DNA of 64,000 nucleotides from Streptomyces diastatochromogenes (lineage in GTDB: Bacteria; Actinomycetota; Actinomycetes; Streptomycetales; Streptomycetaceae): NCBI RefSeq assembly GCF_002242805.1, contig NZ_MCGQ01000009.1, positions 214,536 through 278,535 of the forward strand, read 5' to 3'. This document shows positions 41,568 to 51,061 of the stretch, piece by piece. A program made the position numbers and the translations under genes. Under the pieces are notes generated by a model that did not search any database, was not told the origin of the DNA, and saw only the letters and a list, made by a program, of their open reading frames with translations. Every line of letters begins with the position of its first letter. The first letter of the stretch is position 1.

Positions 41568-42176
41568 CTAGCCGACGCGCTGCCTGACCAGGGCGCTGCG
41601 CACCAGCTCGGCCACCGAGCCCTCGCCCGGTGGGGCCGCGACGCACGACAGGGCGACCCGTACGGCCAGTTCGCAGGACCGGACCAGCTCGGCGGTGTCC
41701 GCCGTGGCCGCGGCGGAACCGGCCAGCACCGTCACCGCCCGGTCCCGCACGATCTGCACGAAGTCGCGGGGCGAGGGCAGCGGTCCGTCCGCCCGGCGCT
41801 GCGCGGGTACGGCGGAGGAGGACGGCACGGCGGACAGGGTCGGCGTGGGTAGACGCTCGCTCCAGCAGCCGGTGAGCATGGCCCGTACCAGCGCGTTGTC
41901 CCGGGCCGCCGACGCCATCCACTCGGCGGTGGCGGTCAGCCGGTCCCGCGGGTCGGTGTGCGCGGCGAGGGCCCGCTCCACTCCGGCGAGATACCCGTCG
42001 GCCTCCCGCCGCACCAGCGCCCTGGCCAGCCCTTCCTTGCTCCCGAACTCGTTGTACAGCGTCTGCCGGGACACCCCGGCCGCCGCGGCCACGTCGACCA
42101 TCCGCACCGCGGACCACGGCCGACGCCCGAGCGCCGTACAGGCGGCGTCCAGTAGCGATTCCCGGGCTGCAGGCAT
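41568..42176 (-). CDS. TetR/AcrR-family transcriptional regulator
   Basis: A ~202-aa regulator. The HTH is near the N-terminus (MVDVAAAAGVSRQTLYNEFG), followed by a helical ligand domain ending SVAELVRSALVRQRVG. Residues near 110 form a Ser/Pro-rich loop (PTPTLSAVPSSSAVPAQ). ATG 42176 is preceded by GGGAGG at 5 nt; a longer frame is open but runs through the promoter. It is convergent with the SMR gene and divergent from hisN. Its target is uncertain. Confidence 0.85.
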   Translation of the reverse strand: MPAARESLLDAACTALGRRPWSAVRMVDVAAAAGVSRQTLYNEFGSKEGLARALVRREADGYLAGVERALAAHTDPRDRLTATAEWMASAARDNALVRAMLTGCWSERLPTPTLSAVPSSSAVPAQRRADGPLPSPRDFVQIVRDRAVTVLAGSAAATADTAELVRSCELAVRVALSCVAAPPGEGSVAELVRSALVRQRVG

Positions 42177-42220
42177 CATCGCCTCCCTGGGGCGAGCAAC
42201 TCTGCGCCCAGATTTGACGC

Positions 42221-42238
42221 GCATACATGCACTGTCAA
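42221..42238 (-). promoter_or_regulatory. TTGACA -35 box overlapping an inverted repeat, TetR promoter
   Basis: On the minus strand TTGACA (42238-42233) is followed by GCATGTATGC (42230-42221), an inverted repeat of GCAT. It is placed about 50 bp upstream of the TetR gene start and suits autorepression. No clear -10 box was seen. Confidence 0.4.
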
Positions 42239-42367
42239 GGGTTCGCGGTGGTGCGGAAGGGCGCCCTTCGGTCACGACGCACCCGGCACTCGACACCGGG
42301 CACCGACACCCCCTGTCCCCCAGGCCCCCTATAGCCCGTTACCCCCTCGCCAGATACCGTTCGTCAC

Positions 42368-43168
42368 ATGCCGGACTACCTCGACGACCTCCGCCTCGCC
42401 CACGTCCTCGCGGACGCGGCCGACGCCACCACCATGGCCCGCTTCAAGGCCCTCGACCTGAAGGTGGAGACGAAGCCGGACATGACCCCGGTGAGCGAAG
42501 CGGACAAGGCGGCGGAAGAACTGATCCGCGGCCACCTCCAGCGCGCCCGCCCGAGGGACGCGATCCTCGGCGAGGAGTACGGCATCGAGGGCACCGGCCC
42601 CCGCCGCTGGGTGATCGACCCGATCGACGGCACCAAGAACTACGTCCGCGGCGTGCCCGTCTGGGCCACCCTCATCTCCCTGATGGAAGCGGGCGAGGGC
42701 GGCTACCATCCCGTCGTCGGCGTCGTCTCCGCCCCCGCCCTGGGCCGCCGCTGGTGGGCCGCGAAGGGCCACGGCGCCTTCACCGGCCGCAGCCTGTCCG
42801 CCGCGAGCCGCATCCACGTCTCCCGGGTCGGCAAGCTCGCGGACGCCTCCTTCGCGTACTCCTCGCTCTCCGGCTGGGAGGAACAGGGCCGCCTGAACGG
42901 CTTCCTCGACCTCACCCGTGAGGTGTGGCGCACGCGCGCGTACGGCGACTTCTGGCCGTACATGATGGTCGCCGAGGGCTCGGTCGACCTCTGCGCCGAA
43001 CCGGAGCTGTCCCTGTGGGACATGGCCGCCAACGCGATCGTCGTCACCGAGGCCGGCGGCACCTTCACCGGCCTGGACGGCCGCCCGGGCCCGCACAGCG
43101 GCAACGCGGCCGCGTCCAACGGCCTGCTGCACGACGAGTTGCTGGGCTATCTCAACCAGCGCTACTGA
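42368..43168 (+). CDS. hisN: Histidinol-phosphate phosphatase HisN (inositol monophosphatase family)
   Basis: A 266-aa member of the inositol monophosphatase fold. The metal-binding motifs are ILGEEYGIEG, WVIDPIDGTKNYVRG and SLWDMAANAIVVTEAGG. In actinobacteria this subgroup supplies the histidinol-phosphate phosphatase missing from the his operon; the S. coelicolor protein at this position was assigned that role, as I recall. The ATG at 42368 begins MPDYLDDLRLAHVLAD, normal for the family. It is divergent from the TetR gene. Confidence 0.88.
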   Translation: MPDYLDDLRLAHVLADAADATTMARFKALDLKVETKPDMTPVSEADKAAEELIRGHLQRARPRDAILGEEYGIEGTGPRRWVIDPIDGTKNYVRGVPVWATLISLMEAGEGGYHPVVGVVSAPALGRRWWAAKGHGAFTGRSLSAASRIHVSRVGKLADASFAYSSLSGWEEQGRLNGFLDLTREVWRTRAYGDFWPYMMVAEGSVDLCAEPELSLWDMAANAIVVTEAGGTFTGLDGRPGPHSGNAAASNGLLHDELLGYLNQRY

Positions 43169-43224
43169 CGGCGTTCGTGGCCTGACCTGGCGTATCAACT
43201 AAATAGATAAATCGGCAAAAATAA

Positions 43225-44541
43225 TTGATAACTACAACAAACAAACCACGGGCGACCCTGTGGGCCGCGGCAGGTGTGACGGTCCTCGGATTCCTCATCG
43301 CGCTGGAGATCGCCGCACGTCACTACGGCCTGCCCGGGCCGATCACCAACCAGGCACGAGAGGTGGTGTTCGCCCCCAAGTCGGGGCCGCTGCTGTACGC
43401 CAGCATGGCGTTGATGATGGTGGTGCTCACCTGGCGGCAACGCTTCATCGCGGCAGGTGTCGCGATCGGCATCGACGTCGCCTTCTTTCTGGTGCGGTGG
43501 GCCTTCGACGCCAAGATGATGTTCGGCAACGGCGCGTTGTGGGTGATGTTGGGCTGTGCGGTCATCGCCGTCACGCGCCGCACCGGCCGGGAACGTGCCC
43601 TGCTGCTGAAGGGGGTCGGGCTGGGCCTGCTGCTGGTGACCGGCCGCAAGACCGGCGACGCCTGGCTCCTCATCACGTCGAAGACCCGTCCGACGGTGCT
43701 CGACCAGTACGTGGCGACCGCCGATCACGCGCTGGGCGACCCGTCGTGGCTGGTGGGCCGGATGGTCGAGGCCACCGGTCCGATCGGCGCCCACGTTCTC
43801 GACTGGGTCTACATCCAGCTGGCGGTGGCCGCGGTCGTCGTCACGCTGTACCAGCTGCGCAACGTGGCGGTCGAGCGCCGCTTCCCGAGCCATCATCTGG
43901 TGCGCAGCTTTCTGGTGATCGGCCTCGTCGGGCCGGCCATCTACATGATCTTCCCGGTGGTCGGACCGGTCTTCGCCTACGGCCCGGGCGCCTTCGGCAC
44001 GGGTGGCGTGCACTGGGCGGCGGCCGACCTGTGGCCGGACACGCCACCGCCGATCAGCACCCCGCACCCGATGCCGTTCGACGAGTTCACCCCCCGCAAC
44101 TGCATGCCCAGCCTGCACACGGCGTGGGCCACCGCGATCTTCATCCATTCCCGCAAGGGCCCACGAACCCTGCGGTTCTTCGGCGCGTTCTGGCTGGTCA
44201 GCACGCTCGGCGCGACGCTGGGCTTCGGCTACCACTACGGCGCGGATCTCATCGCCGGGGTGGTGTTCACCCTCACGATCGAGGCGGCTCTGCGCTCGCT
44301 CGCACGCGGCTGGGACCGGTCGGGAACCCAGCTGGTCGCTCGCGGCGCGACGGTCTTCGCCGCGCTCCTGGTGTCGTATCGCTATCTGCCGATGCAGATG
44401 GCCGAACATCCATGGGTGGCCGGACCACTTCTCCTTCTGGCGATGGCCTCGGTGATCCAGGGCTACGTACGGACCACCAACGAGTGGGAGCGGGAGGCCG
44501 CACCGGCGCCGCGACCGGAACCGCAACCCGAGATGGTCTGA
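43225..44541 (+). CDS. PAP2-superfamily membrane phosphatase/transferase
   Basis: A 438-aa polytopic membrane protein with about 11 helices. The PAP2 catalytic segments are CMPSLHTAWATAIF (phosphatase motif 2) and GYHYGADLIAG (motif 3), in the C-terminal half, as in Aur1-like inositol-phosphorylceramide synthase relatives. The likely role is lipid phosphate hydrolysis or transfer at the outer face. The start is unusual: TTG 43225 in a very A/T-rich stretch with no visible ribosome binding site. A GTG at codon 18 is an alternative. The C-terminus is Pro/Glu-rich. It is unlike its neighbours in 5' base composition. Confidence 0.75.
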   Translation: MITTTNKPRATLWAAAGVTVLGFLIALEIAARHYGLPGPITNQAREVVFAPKSGPLLYASMALMMVVLTWRQRFIAAGVAIGIDVAFFLVRWAFDAKMMFGNGALWVMLGCAVIAVTRRTGRERALLLKGVGLGLLLVTGRKTGDAWLLITSKTRPTVLDQYVATADHALGDPSWLVGRMVEATGPIGAHVLDWVYIQLAVAAVVVTLYQLRNVAVERRFPSHHLVRSFLVIGLVGPAIYMIFPVVGPVFAYGPGAFGTGGVHWAAADLWPDTPPPISTPHPMPFDEFTPRNCMPSLHTAWATAIFIHSRKGPRTLRFFGAFWLVSTLGATLGFGYHYGADLIAGVVFTLTIEAALRSLARGWDRSGTQLVARGATVFAALLVSYRYLPMQMAEHPWVAGPLLLLAMASVIQGYVRTTNEWEREAAPAPRPEPQPEMV

Positions 44542-44728
44542 GCGCATTGGCGGCGCTCCTGAGCAAGGAGAGAAGCCCGCGCACGCCCTCAACTGGCCAC
44601 GCGCGCCCTCTTGTTGACCCGCCCTTTACCTGTCACCCTGAAGCCACCCCCACTTGTGAACTTGTGAATCCCTGAACTAACGGCCGGGTGCCGCGGTCCG
44701 GGGACTCCCATAGGAGGTGGCCCATCCC

Positions 44729-45121
44729 ATGCTCGTCCGTGACGCCATGAGCACCGTGGTCCTCACTCTCGGCCCCAACCACACCCTCCGCCAGGCAGCC
44801 TCCCTGATGTCCGCCCGCCGGGTCGGCGCCGCCGTGGTCCTCGATCCCGACGCCGGCGGCATCGGCATCATCACCGAACGCGACATCCTCAACTCCGTGG
44901 GCCTCGGCCAGGATCCGGACACGGAGCGCACCCACGCCCACACCACCACCGACGTCGTCTTCGCCGCCCCGGCCTGGACCCTGGAGGAGGCGGCCCGCGC
45001 CATGGCGCACGGCGGCTTCCGGCATCTGGTCGTCCTCGATCGCGGCGAGCCCGCCGGCATCGTCTCGGTCCGCGACATCATCCGCTGCTGGGCGCCGGCA
45101 CGGCGGGAGGTACCCGTGTGA
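44729..45121 (+). CDS. Tandem CBS-domain protein
   Basis: A 130-aa protein made of two CBS motifs (a Bateman module): MLVRDAMSTVVLTLGP to ITERDILNSVG, and TTTDVVFAAPAWTLEEAARAM to VSVRDIIRCWA. Such modules bind adenosine nucleotides and act as energy sensors for partner proteins. ATG 44729 was chosen because TAGGAGG lies 11 nt upstream and the GTG at 44717 would overlap it. The ~190 bp upstream hold only its promoter region. The Fur-family gene follows. Confidence 0.85.
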   Translation: MLVRDAMSTVVLTLGPNHTLRQAASLMSARRVGAAVVLDPDAGGIGIITERDILNSVGLGQDPDTERTHAHTTTDVVFAAPAWTLEEAARAMAHGGFRHLVVLDRGEPAGIVSVRDIIRCWAPARREVPV

Positions 45122-45142
45122 ACCCTCGAAGCCGGCCTCGAG

Positions 45143-45167
45143 CACCCTTAGACTTTGTCTAAGGGTG
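45143..45167. promoter_or_regulatory. 25-bp perfect palindrome upstream of Fur-family gene
   Basis: Two perfect 11-bp arms, 45143-45153 (CACCCTTAGAC) and 45157-45167 (GTCTAAGGGTG), around TTT. It is 22 bp after the CBS gene stop and 60 bp before the catR ATG. The inner TTAGAC-TTT-GTCTAA has the size of a Fur/PerR-type operator. It could also serve as a terminator, but there is no T-tract. Confidence 0.65.
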
Positions 45168-45227
45168 ACAAAGTTCCAAAGTCACACCCGTTCAGAACCT
45201 GGTCTCGATGCTGTTACGCTGGATTCC

Positions 45228-45644
45228 ATGAGCGACCTTCTGGAACGGCTGCGCGGACGCGGATGGCGGATGACCGCACAGCGTCGCGTCGTGGCCGAGG
45301 TTCTCGACGGCGAGCACGTCCATCTGACGGCCGACGAGGTCCATGCGCGGGCCGTGGCGAAACTGCCGGAGATCTCCCGGGCGACCGTCTACAACACGCT
45401 GGGCGAGCTGGTCTCCCTCGGCGAGGTGCTCGAGGTCACCACCGACAAGCGCGCCAAGCGGTACGACCCGAACGCGCACCGGCCGCACCACCACCTGGTC
45501 TGCGCCCAGTGCGGCTCGATCCGTGACGTGCACCCCACGGGCAACCCGCTCGCCGACCTCCCCGACACGGAGCGTTTCGGCTTCACGGTGTCGGACGTCG
45601 AGGTGACGTACCGGGGGTTGTGCCCGAACTGCGCGAGCGCGTGA
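45228..45644 (+). CDS. catR: Fur-family peroxide-type regulator (CatR-like)
   Basis: A 138-aa Fur-family metalloregulator. The winged helix includes WRMTAQRRVVAEVLDG and ISRATVYNTLGELVSLG, then the metal site HRPHHHLVCAQCGSI and the C-terminal zinc pair CPNC. The Streptomyces gene at this position is CatR, a repressor of catalase that is inactivated by hydrogen peroxide, and the symbol rests on that synteny. The ATG at 45228 is the family start, with a weak ribosome binding site. The palindrome upstream suggests autoregulation. A T-tract terminator follows the stop. Confidence 0.85.
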   Translation: MSDLLERLRGRGWRMTAQRRVVAEVLDGEHVHLTADEVHARAVAKLPEISRATVYNTLGELVSLGEVLEVTTDKRAKRYDPNAHRPHHHLVCAQCGSIRDVHPTGNPLADLPDTERFGFTVSDVEVTYRGLCPNCASA

Positions 45645-45648
45645 CACA

Positions 45649-45673
45649 GGGGGGCGCGAGCCCCCCTTTTTTT
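45649..45673 (+). terminator. Rho-independent terminator after catR
   Basis: GGGGGG (45649-45654), loop CGCGAG, CCCCCC (45661-45666), then seven T residues. A canonical terminator, rare in this genome because of the T-tract. Confidence 0.92.
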
Positions 45674-45703
45674 GCCCGCGAACACTTTGTGCCCGCGAAC
45701 ACA

Positions 45704-45741
45704 CCTAGGGCCGGAATCCATCTCTGGATTCCGGCCCTAGG
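45704..45741 (-). terminator. Terminator of first initiator tRNA gene
   Basis: Perfect 17-bp arms (45704-45720 and 45725-45741) around TCTC. It begins 8 bp past the tRNA 3' end on the minus strand. Confidence 0.85.
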
Positions 45742-45748
45742 CCTTCAG

Positions 45749-45822
45749 TAGCGGGGACAGGATTTGAACCTGCGACCTCTGGGTTATGAGCCCAGCGAGC
45801 TACCGAGCTGCTCCACCCCGCG
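45749..45822 (-). tRNA. Initiator tRNA-fMet (CAT), copy 1
   Basis: A 74-nt tRNA without encoded CCA. The anticodon loop CTCATAA is closed by three G-C pairs (GGG/CCC), the mark of initiator tRNAs. The first and 72nd bases are C and T(U), an unpaired end, as in other actinobacterial initiator tRNAs. The T-arm is GCAGGTTCAAATCCTGT. It is identical to the copy at 47906-47979. Confidence 0.96.
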
Positions 45823-45889
45823 TCGGTGAACACGACATTACGTGAGGGAAGCCCGCGGAAGCAAATCGATGGGCGGGGAGTGGCCGCGG

Positions 45890-47701
45890 TCACGCCGACA
45901 GCTCCTCCCGCAGCGCGTCCCGCAACCGCCCCGCCCGCTCCGCAACCTCCGCGGGCCCGAGCACCACCGCCCGGTCGGCCCACTTCTGCCCCTCGGCCAG
46001 TTCGCCGCGACGCGCGTAGACGAGGGCCAGCCGCAGCGCCGCCCGCCCGTGCCCCGCGTCAGCGGCCCGCGTCCACCAGATCGCCGCCTCCGGCTCGCTC
46101 CCCTCCCGGGCCAGCAGCAGCCCCAGGTTGAACGCCCCGTTGCGCGACCCGGCCTCCGCCGCCGCCCGGTACCACCGCGCCGCCTCGACCACGTCACCCC
46201 GGGCCGCCGCGAGCATGCCCACCCGCACCTGCGCCCGCCGGTGCCCCTGGGAGGCCGCCCGCTCGTACCACTCCTCGCACTCGGTCTTCTCGTGCACGAC
46301 CTCGCCCAGCTCGTGCGCGGGCTCCGGAGGCCGGCGCGCGTCCAGCACGGTGGCCAGCCGGTACGCCGCCTCGGAGCTGCCGCCGCCGGCCGCGCACCGC
46401 AGATGCCGCTCGGCCTCCCGCTCGTCCCCCTCGCGCAGCCGGGCGATCCCGACCTGCAGCGCGGCCTCGGTGTGCCCAGCGGCGGCCGCCCGCTCGTACC
46501 AGCGCAGCGCGGCCGGCGCCTCGCCCCGCCCGGCGTGCAGGATCCCCAGGTTGAACGCGGCGTCCACGCTCCCGGCCTCGGCGGCCTTGGAGAACCACGG
46601 CTCCGCGCCGCTCGTGTCGCCGCCCTGGAGCAGCAGGATGGCCAGCGCGTTCGCCGCCTCCCGGTGCCCGGCGTAGGCGGCCCGCCGGTACCACTGCTCG
46701 GCCTGGGCGGTCCGCCCCTGCTCGGCGCAGAGCAGCCCGAGGTTGTACGCCCCGTTGTCGTCCCCGGCGTCCAGCGCGGCCCGGTACCAGCGCTCGGCGG
46801 TCTGTGTCTCCCCGCGCTCGGCGTGCAGCGCGCCCAGCGCGTTGGCCGCGTTGCCGTCGCCGTCCTGCGCGGCCCTGAGCCACCACACGGCCGCGCTCTC
46901 GGTGTCCCCGGCGTCCCGCAGCAGGAACCCGAGGGCGCAGGCGGCGCGCGCTTCCCCGTCCTTGGCGGAGGTCAGGTACCAGCGCCCGGCCTCCTTCAGC
47001 TCCCCGCGCTTCTCCAGGATCGCCCCGAGGTGCAGCGCGGCCCGCCGGTGGCCGCGCGCGGCGGCCTGCCGGTACCACTGTTCGATCTCCCCGACAGCGT
47101 TGTCAGGGGCGTCCCCGTCCTCGTGTGCGGCCTTGCGGTCGAGCGCGCGTGCGAGCCGGTAGGCGGCCTCGCGGTGCCCGCGCTCGGCGGCGGCACGCAT
47201 CCACTGTCCGGAACTGGCGTCCCCGCGGTGCTCCAGGAGGTCGGCGAGCGCGTACGCGCCCAGCACATGACCTTGTTCGGCGGACTGGCGCAGCCAGTAC
47301 TCGGCGGCGGGCTCGTCCCCGCGCTCGCGGTGGTGCCGGCCGAGCGCGTGCGCGGCGGCGGCCGAGCCGGCGACGGCGGCGATCCGCCACCAGCCGGCGG
47401 CCTCCTCGGGATAGCCGCGCTGGTGCAGGAGGACGCCCAGGTTGTTGGCGGCGGCCCGGTCCCCGGCCGCGGTGGCGGCACGCAGCTGGGGCTCGGCTCC
47501 GTCGAGGTCGCCGCGGCGCAGCAGCATGGCTCCGAGGACGCTGATCGCCTCGGTGTCGCCGGTCTCCGCGGCGAGCCGGAGGCGTACCTCCTCGGCGGCT
47601 TCCCCCATGTCGCCCATCTCGTCCCGCGTCGGCTCCTCACTCGGAGGCTGCACAAATCGCCCTGTCTCGAACAGAGTTGCCTTGTCCCCCATAACGTCCA
47701 T
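45890..47701 (-). CDS. Sel1/TPR-repeat protein, about 13 repeats
   Basis: A 603-aa protein consisting of ~34-36-residue Sel1-like repeats with the pattern AAxxWYRRAAxAGHxxAAxxLGxLxxxRG (for example AEQWYRRAAYAGHREAANAL and EAARWYRAAAEAGSRNGAF). Such repeat stacks are protein-binding scaffolds, here probably cytoplasmic since no signal peptide is seen. The ATG at 47701 gives MDVMGDKATLFETGRF; an ATG three codons in is an alternative. It is flanked on both sides by identical initiator tRNA genes on the same strand. Function and partner are unknown. Confidence 0.87.
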   Translation of the reverse strand: MDVMGDKATLFETGRFVQPPSEEPTRDEMGDMGEAAEEVRLRLAAETGDTEAISVLGAMLLRRGDLDGAEPQLRAATAAGDRAAANNLGVLLHQRGYPEEAAGWWRIAAVAGSAAAAHALGRHHRERGDEPAAEYWLRQSAEQGHVLGAYALADLLEHRGDASSGQWMRAAAERGHREAAYRLARALDRKAAHEDGDAPDNAVGEIEQWYRQAAARGHRRAALHLGAILEKRGELKEAGRWYLTSAKDGEARAACALGFLLRDAGDTESAAVWWLRAAQDGDGNAANALGALHAERGETQTAERWYRAALDAGDDNGAYNLGLLCAEQGRTAQAEQWYRRAAYAGHREAANALAILLLQGGDTSGAEPWFSKAAEAGSVDAAFNLGILHAGRGEAPAALRWYERAAAAGHTEAALQVGIARLREGDEREAERHLRCAAGGGSSEAAYRLATVLDARRPPEPAHELGEVVHEKTECEEWYERAASQGHRRAQVRVGMLAAARGDVVEAARWYRAAAEAGSRNGAFNLGLLLAREGSEPEAAIWWTRAADAGHGRAALRLALVYARRGELAEGQKWADRAVVLGPAEVAERAGRLRDALREELSA

Positions 47702-47864
47702 CGTCGCACCACCTGCAACCTGGGTACACCCGGTATACCGCAGCCCGTGAGGTCACTTCAGCGTTTTGTCGACATGCCCACAGAGAGATAAGTCAAACAC
47801 AGGTCGCCCAACTCCCCATGGCGGCGCGGCCGTCTCACCCGCCTGTACATGAGTTCGCACACCA

Positions 47865-47898
47865 CGAAGGCCCGGATCCCTGAGGATCCGGGCCTTCG
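47865..47898 (-). terminator. Terminator of second initiator tRNA gene
   Basis: Perfect 15-bp arms (47865-47879 and 47884-47898) around CTGA, 8 bp past the tRNA 3' end. The layout matches copy 1, but the stem sequence is different. Confidence 0.85.
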
Positions 47899-47905
47899 AC
47901 TTCAG

Positions 47906-47979
47906 TAGCGGGGACAGGATTTGAACCTGCGACCTCTGGGTTATGAGCCCAGCGAGCTACCGAGCTGCTCCACCCCGCG
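47906..47979 (-). tRNA. Initiator tRNA-fMet (CAT), copy 2
   Basis: Identical over all 74 nt to copy 1, with the same three G-C anticodon-stem pairs and the C1-U72 mismatch. The gene lies 42 bp downstream of the UPF0182 gene stop on the same strand. The remaining intergenic sequence to the Sel1 gene has no other feature beyond the terminator. Confidence 0.96.
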
Positions 47980-48020
47980 CCGTTTGCCTGGTAACAGTAC
48001 CACGGCACGGAGGGTCTTGA

Positions 48021-50897
48021 TCAACTCTTGTTCTTGTCGCCCGTTTTGTCGGCCTTGGACTGCGCGTCCTCGGCCCGCTTCAGCGCGTCCTGCAGGTCCT
48101 TCTGCGCCTTGGCGTACGCGTCCCAGTCCGGCCCCTCCTTCAGGGCCTGCTGCCCGGCGTCGAAGGCCTTCTGGGCGTCTTCCAGTGCCTGTCTGACCGT
48201 GGGATTGCTGGAGTTGGGCGGGTTGGTGGTCTCCGGTGGCGTGGTCGAACTCTTCACCCCGAACACCTCGTTGAGGGCCTCGTCCAGGGTGTCCTTGAAG
48301 GCGGTCTTGCCCTCGTAGGTGACCAGGACCTTCCTCAGCAACGGGTACTTGAGCGAACCACCGCGGACGTAGACGGGCTCCGCATACAGCAGTCCACCGT
48401 CGAGCGGCACGGTCAGCAGATTGCCGTACTCGACCTTCGAATGCCCGCGGCTGAGCAGGCTGATGGTCTCGGCGATGTCCGACTCGGAGTTGAACTGACT
48501 CTGGACCTGCTTGGGTCCGTCGACGGTCGTGTTCGTCGGCAGCTTCAGGATTCTGATCTTGCCGTAGTCGTTCGTGCGCGGGTCGGAGTCGACGGCCATG
48601 AAGGCGCTGAGATTGTCCCGCCCGTTGGGCGTGAACGTCGTCGTCAGCGAGAACGCCTGGGCGCTCTGGTCCGGCATCTTCATGCTCAGGTAGTACGGCG
48701 GCACCGCGCTGCCGGAGTCGTTGGTCGGGTCGTCCGGGACCTCCCACACCTCGCTGCCGCTGAGGAAGGTCTGCGCGTCGGTCACGTGGTAACGGGTGAG
48801 CAGCTCGCGCTGGACCTTGAACAGGTCCTGCGGGTAGCGCAGATGGGCCATCAGGTCGGCGGAGATGTCCGCGCGGGGCTTCACCGTGCCGGGGAATGCC
48901 TTCATCCAGGTCTTCAGCACCGGGTCAGCGGTGTCCCACTGGTACAGCTTGACCTCGCCGGTGTACGCGTCGACGGTCGCCTTCACCGAGTTGCGGATGT
49001 AGTTGACCTGGTTCTGCTGGGCCACCACCGCACGGGAGTTGTTGGTCGCGGTCAGCGAGTCGGCCGTCGTGTCACCGAGGGTCGTACGGGAGGCGTACGG
49101 GTATCCGTTCGTGGTCGTGTACGCGTCCACGATCCACTGGATCCGGTGGTTCACCACGGCCGGGTAGGCGTCGCCGTCGATGGTCAGCCAGGGGGCGACG
49201 GCCTCGACACGGTCCTTGGGCGTGCGGTTGTACAGGATCCGCGAGCCCTTGCCGATCGCGCCGGAGTAGAGGATCTGCGGCTCGTTGAACGCCACCGCGT
49301 ACGCGGCCCGGTTGATCGGGTTGTCGAGGTTGACCCCGCTCTTGCCGGTGTAGCTGGTGGTCTTCTCGCGCTCGTTGTCGGAGTAGTCGACCTCCTTCTG
49401 GGGGCCTCCGACGATCGAGTACGTGGTGGTCTTCTCGCCGTAGTAGATCTGCTGCTTGTACGTGCCGAGGTCGCCCTGGGACGGGAGGTTCTTCTCGATG
49501 AAGACCGGCCGGCCCTCGCTGTCGGCCTCGGTGCCCTTGGCGGCGACCACGCCGTAGCCGTGCGTGTAGCGGAAGTGGTCGTTGATCCAGTTGTTCTTCG
49601 GGATACCGTCCAGGTTCAGCTCGCGCAGACCGAGGACGGTGTCCTGGTCCTTGCCGTCCTTGGTGGAGTACCGGTCGACGTCGAGGTTGGTCGGGAACCC
49701 GTAGTAGGCCTTGATCTGCTGGAGCTGCTGGAACGTCGGCGAGACGACGTTCGGGTCCATGATGCGGATGCTGGCCGTGTCGTCGACCTGGTCGCGCAGC
49801 TTGGTCTTGTCCGCGGTGGTGGACCTGCCCGCGTACTCGGTGACCTTGGCGTCGTCGATGCCGTACGCCTCACGGGTCGCCTTGAGGTTCTTCTGGACGT
49901 ACGGGGCTTCCTTGGCCTGCTCGTTGGGCTGGACCTGGAACTTCTGCACGATGGCCGGGTACAGGCCGCCGATCAGGATCGCGGAGAGCACCATCAGGCC
50001 GAAGCCGATGACGGGCAGCTGCCAGGTGCGCCGCCACAGGGTGGCGAAGAACAGCAGCGCGCAGATGACGGCGATGCAGAACAGGATCGTCTTGGCCGGC
50101 AGATAGGCGTTGGCGTCGACGTAGCGCAGACCGGTCCAGTTGCCGGTCGCCTTGAAGTCGCTGGACTTGACGGCGAGGCCGTACCGGTCGAGCCAGTAGG
50201 CGACCGCCTTCAGCGCCACGAAGATGCCGAGGAGCACCGACAGATGCCCGGTCGCGGCGGCGGTGGCACGAGCACCCGGGCTGGTGACCCGCAGGCCGCC
50301 GTACAGGTAGTGGGTGAGCGCGGCGGCGATCAGGCAGAGGATCGCGGTGGCGAAGCCGAAGCCGAGCAGGAACCGGTACCAGGGCAGATCGAAGGCGTAG
50401 AAGGAGACGTCGAGGTGGAACTGCGGGTCCTTCTGGTGGAAGGGCACGCCGTTGACCCACATCAGCCAGGTGCGCCACTGGCTGGAGGCCGAAGCACCCG
50501 CGATCAGACCGACGAGGGAGGTGACGGCGAGCAGCATCCACGTCTTGTACGGCGCGATGCCCATCCGGTAGCGGTCCAGGCTCTGCTGTTCCATGGACAT
50601 GGCGCTCAGCGGGGGCCGCAGCCGGTGCGCGAGCCAGATGTTGAAGCCCACGGCGAGAGCCATCAGCAGGCCGAAGACGAAGAACAGCCCGATCTTGGTC
50701 GACAGGGTGGTGGTGAACACGGACGAGTAGTGCACCGACCGGTACCACAGCCAGTCCGTCCAGAAGCCCGCGAACATGGTGAACGCCATGCCGAGGACGG
50801 ACAGGACGCCCAGTGTCATGAGCAGGGTCCGGACCCGCCGGGACGGGCGGCCCGCTCTGATCCGCGGCCCCGTCGGGCCTCCGCCGCGGTCCGGCAT
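48021..50897 (-). CDS. UPF0182 family large membrane protein
   Basis: A 958-aa protein. The first ~320 residues carry about seven transmembrane helices (starting [18 protein letters not shown]). A ~580-residue extracytoplasmic domain follows (for example [19 protein letters not shown] and [11 protein letters not shown]). The C-terminal ~60 residues are a charged helix rich in Lys, Asp and Ala ([20 protein letters not shown]). UPF0182 is conserved across actinobacteria, is a large membrane protein of unknown function, and is found in mycobacterial cell-envelope fractions. ATG 50897 ([14 protein letters not shown]) matches remembered homologues; the longer open frame is doubtful. Confidence 0.9.
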   Translation of the reverse strand: MPDRGGGPTGPRIRAGRPSRRVRTLLMTLGVLSVLGMAFTMFAGFWTDWLWYRSVHYSSVFTTTLSTKIGLFFVFGLLMALAVGFNIWLAHRLRPPLSAMSMEQQSLDRYRMGIAPYKTWMLLAVTSLVGLIAGASASSQWRTWLMWVNGVPFHQKDPQFHLDVSFYAFDLPWYRFLLGFGFATAILCLIAAALTHYLYGGLRVTSPGARATAAATGHLSVLLGIFVALKAVAYWLDRYGLAVKSSDFKATGNWTGLRYVDANAYLPAKTILFCIAVICALLFFATLWRRTWQLPVIGFGLMVLSAILIGGLYPAIVQKFQVQPNEQAKEAPYVQKNLKATREAYGIDDAKVTEYAGRSTTADKTKLRDQVDDTASIRIMDPNVVSPTFQQLQQIKAYYGFPTNLDVDRYSTKDGKDQDTVLGLRELNLDGIPKNNWINDHFRYTHGYGVVAAKGTEADSEGRPVFIEKNLPSQGDLGTYKQQIYYGEKTTTYSIVGGPQKEVDYSDNEREKTTSYTGKSGVNLDNPINRAAYAVAFNEPQILYSGAIGKGSRILYNRTPKDRVEAVAPWLTIDGDAYPAVVNHRIQWIVDAYTTTNGYPYASRTTLGDTTADSLTATNNSRAVVAQQNQVNYIRNSVKATVDAYTGEVKLYQWDTADPVLKTWMKAFPGTVKPRADISADLMAHLRYPQDLFKVQRELLTRYHVTDAQTFLSGSEVWEVPDDPTNDSGSAVPPYYLSMKMPDQSAQAFSLTTTFTPNGRDNLSAFMAVDSDPRTNDYGKIRILKLPTNTTVDGPKQVQSQFNSESDIAETISLLSRGHSKVEYGNLLTVPLDGGLLYAEPVYVRGGSLKYPLLRKVLVTYEGKTAFKDTLDEALNEVFGVKSSTTPPETTNPPNSSNPTVRQALEDAQKAFDAGQQALKEGPDWDAYAKAQKDLQDALKRAEDAQSKADKTGDKNKS

Positions 50898-51061
50898 CTG
50901 GAAAGCCAAGGTGCGCACCTCGAAGTTCGCTGTCGATCCGTCAGGCCCTCGTGTTCGCGGGCCCTCCGTGGCCCCCCGTGATCGCGGGCCCACACCTATG
51001 CAACTTACTCACGGTTTACTCGGTTCCCGATTCCGGCCGGTAACGAGGCAGGATTGTGACC

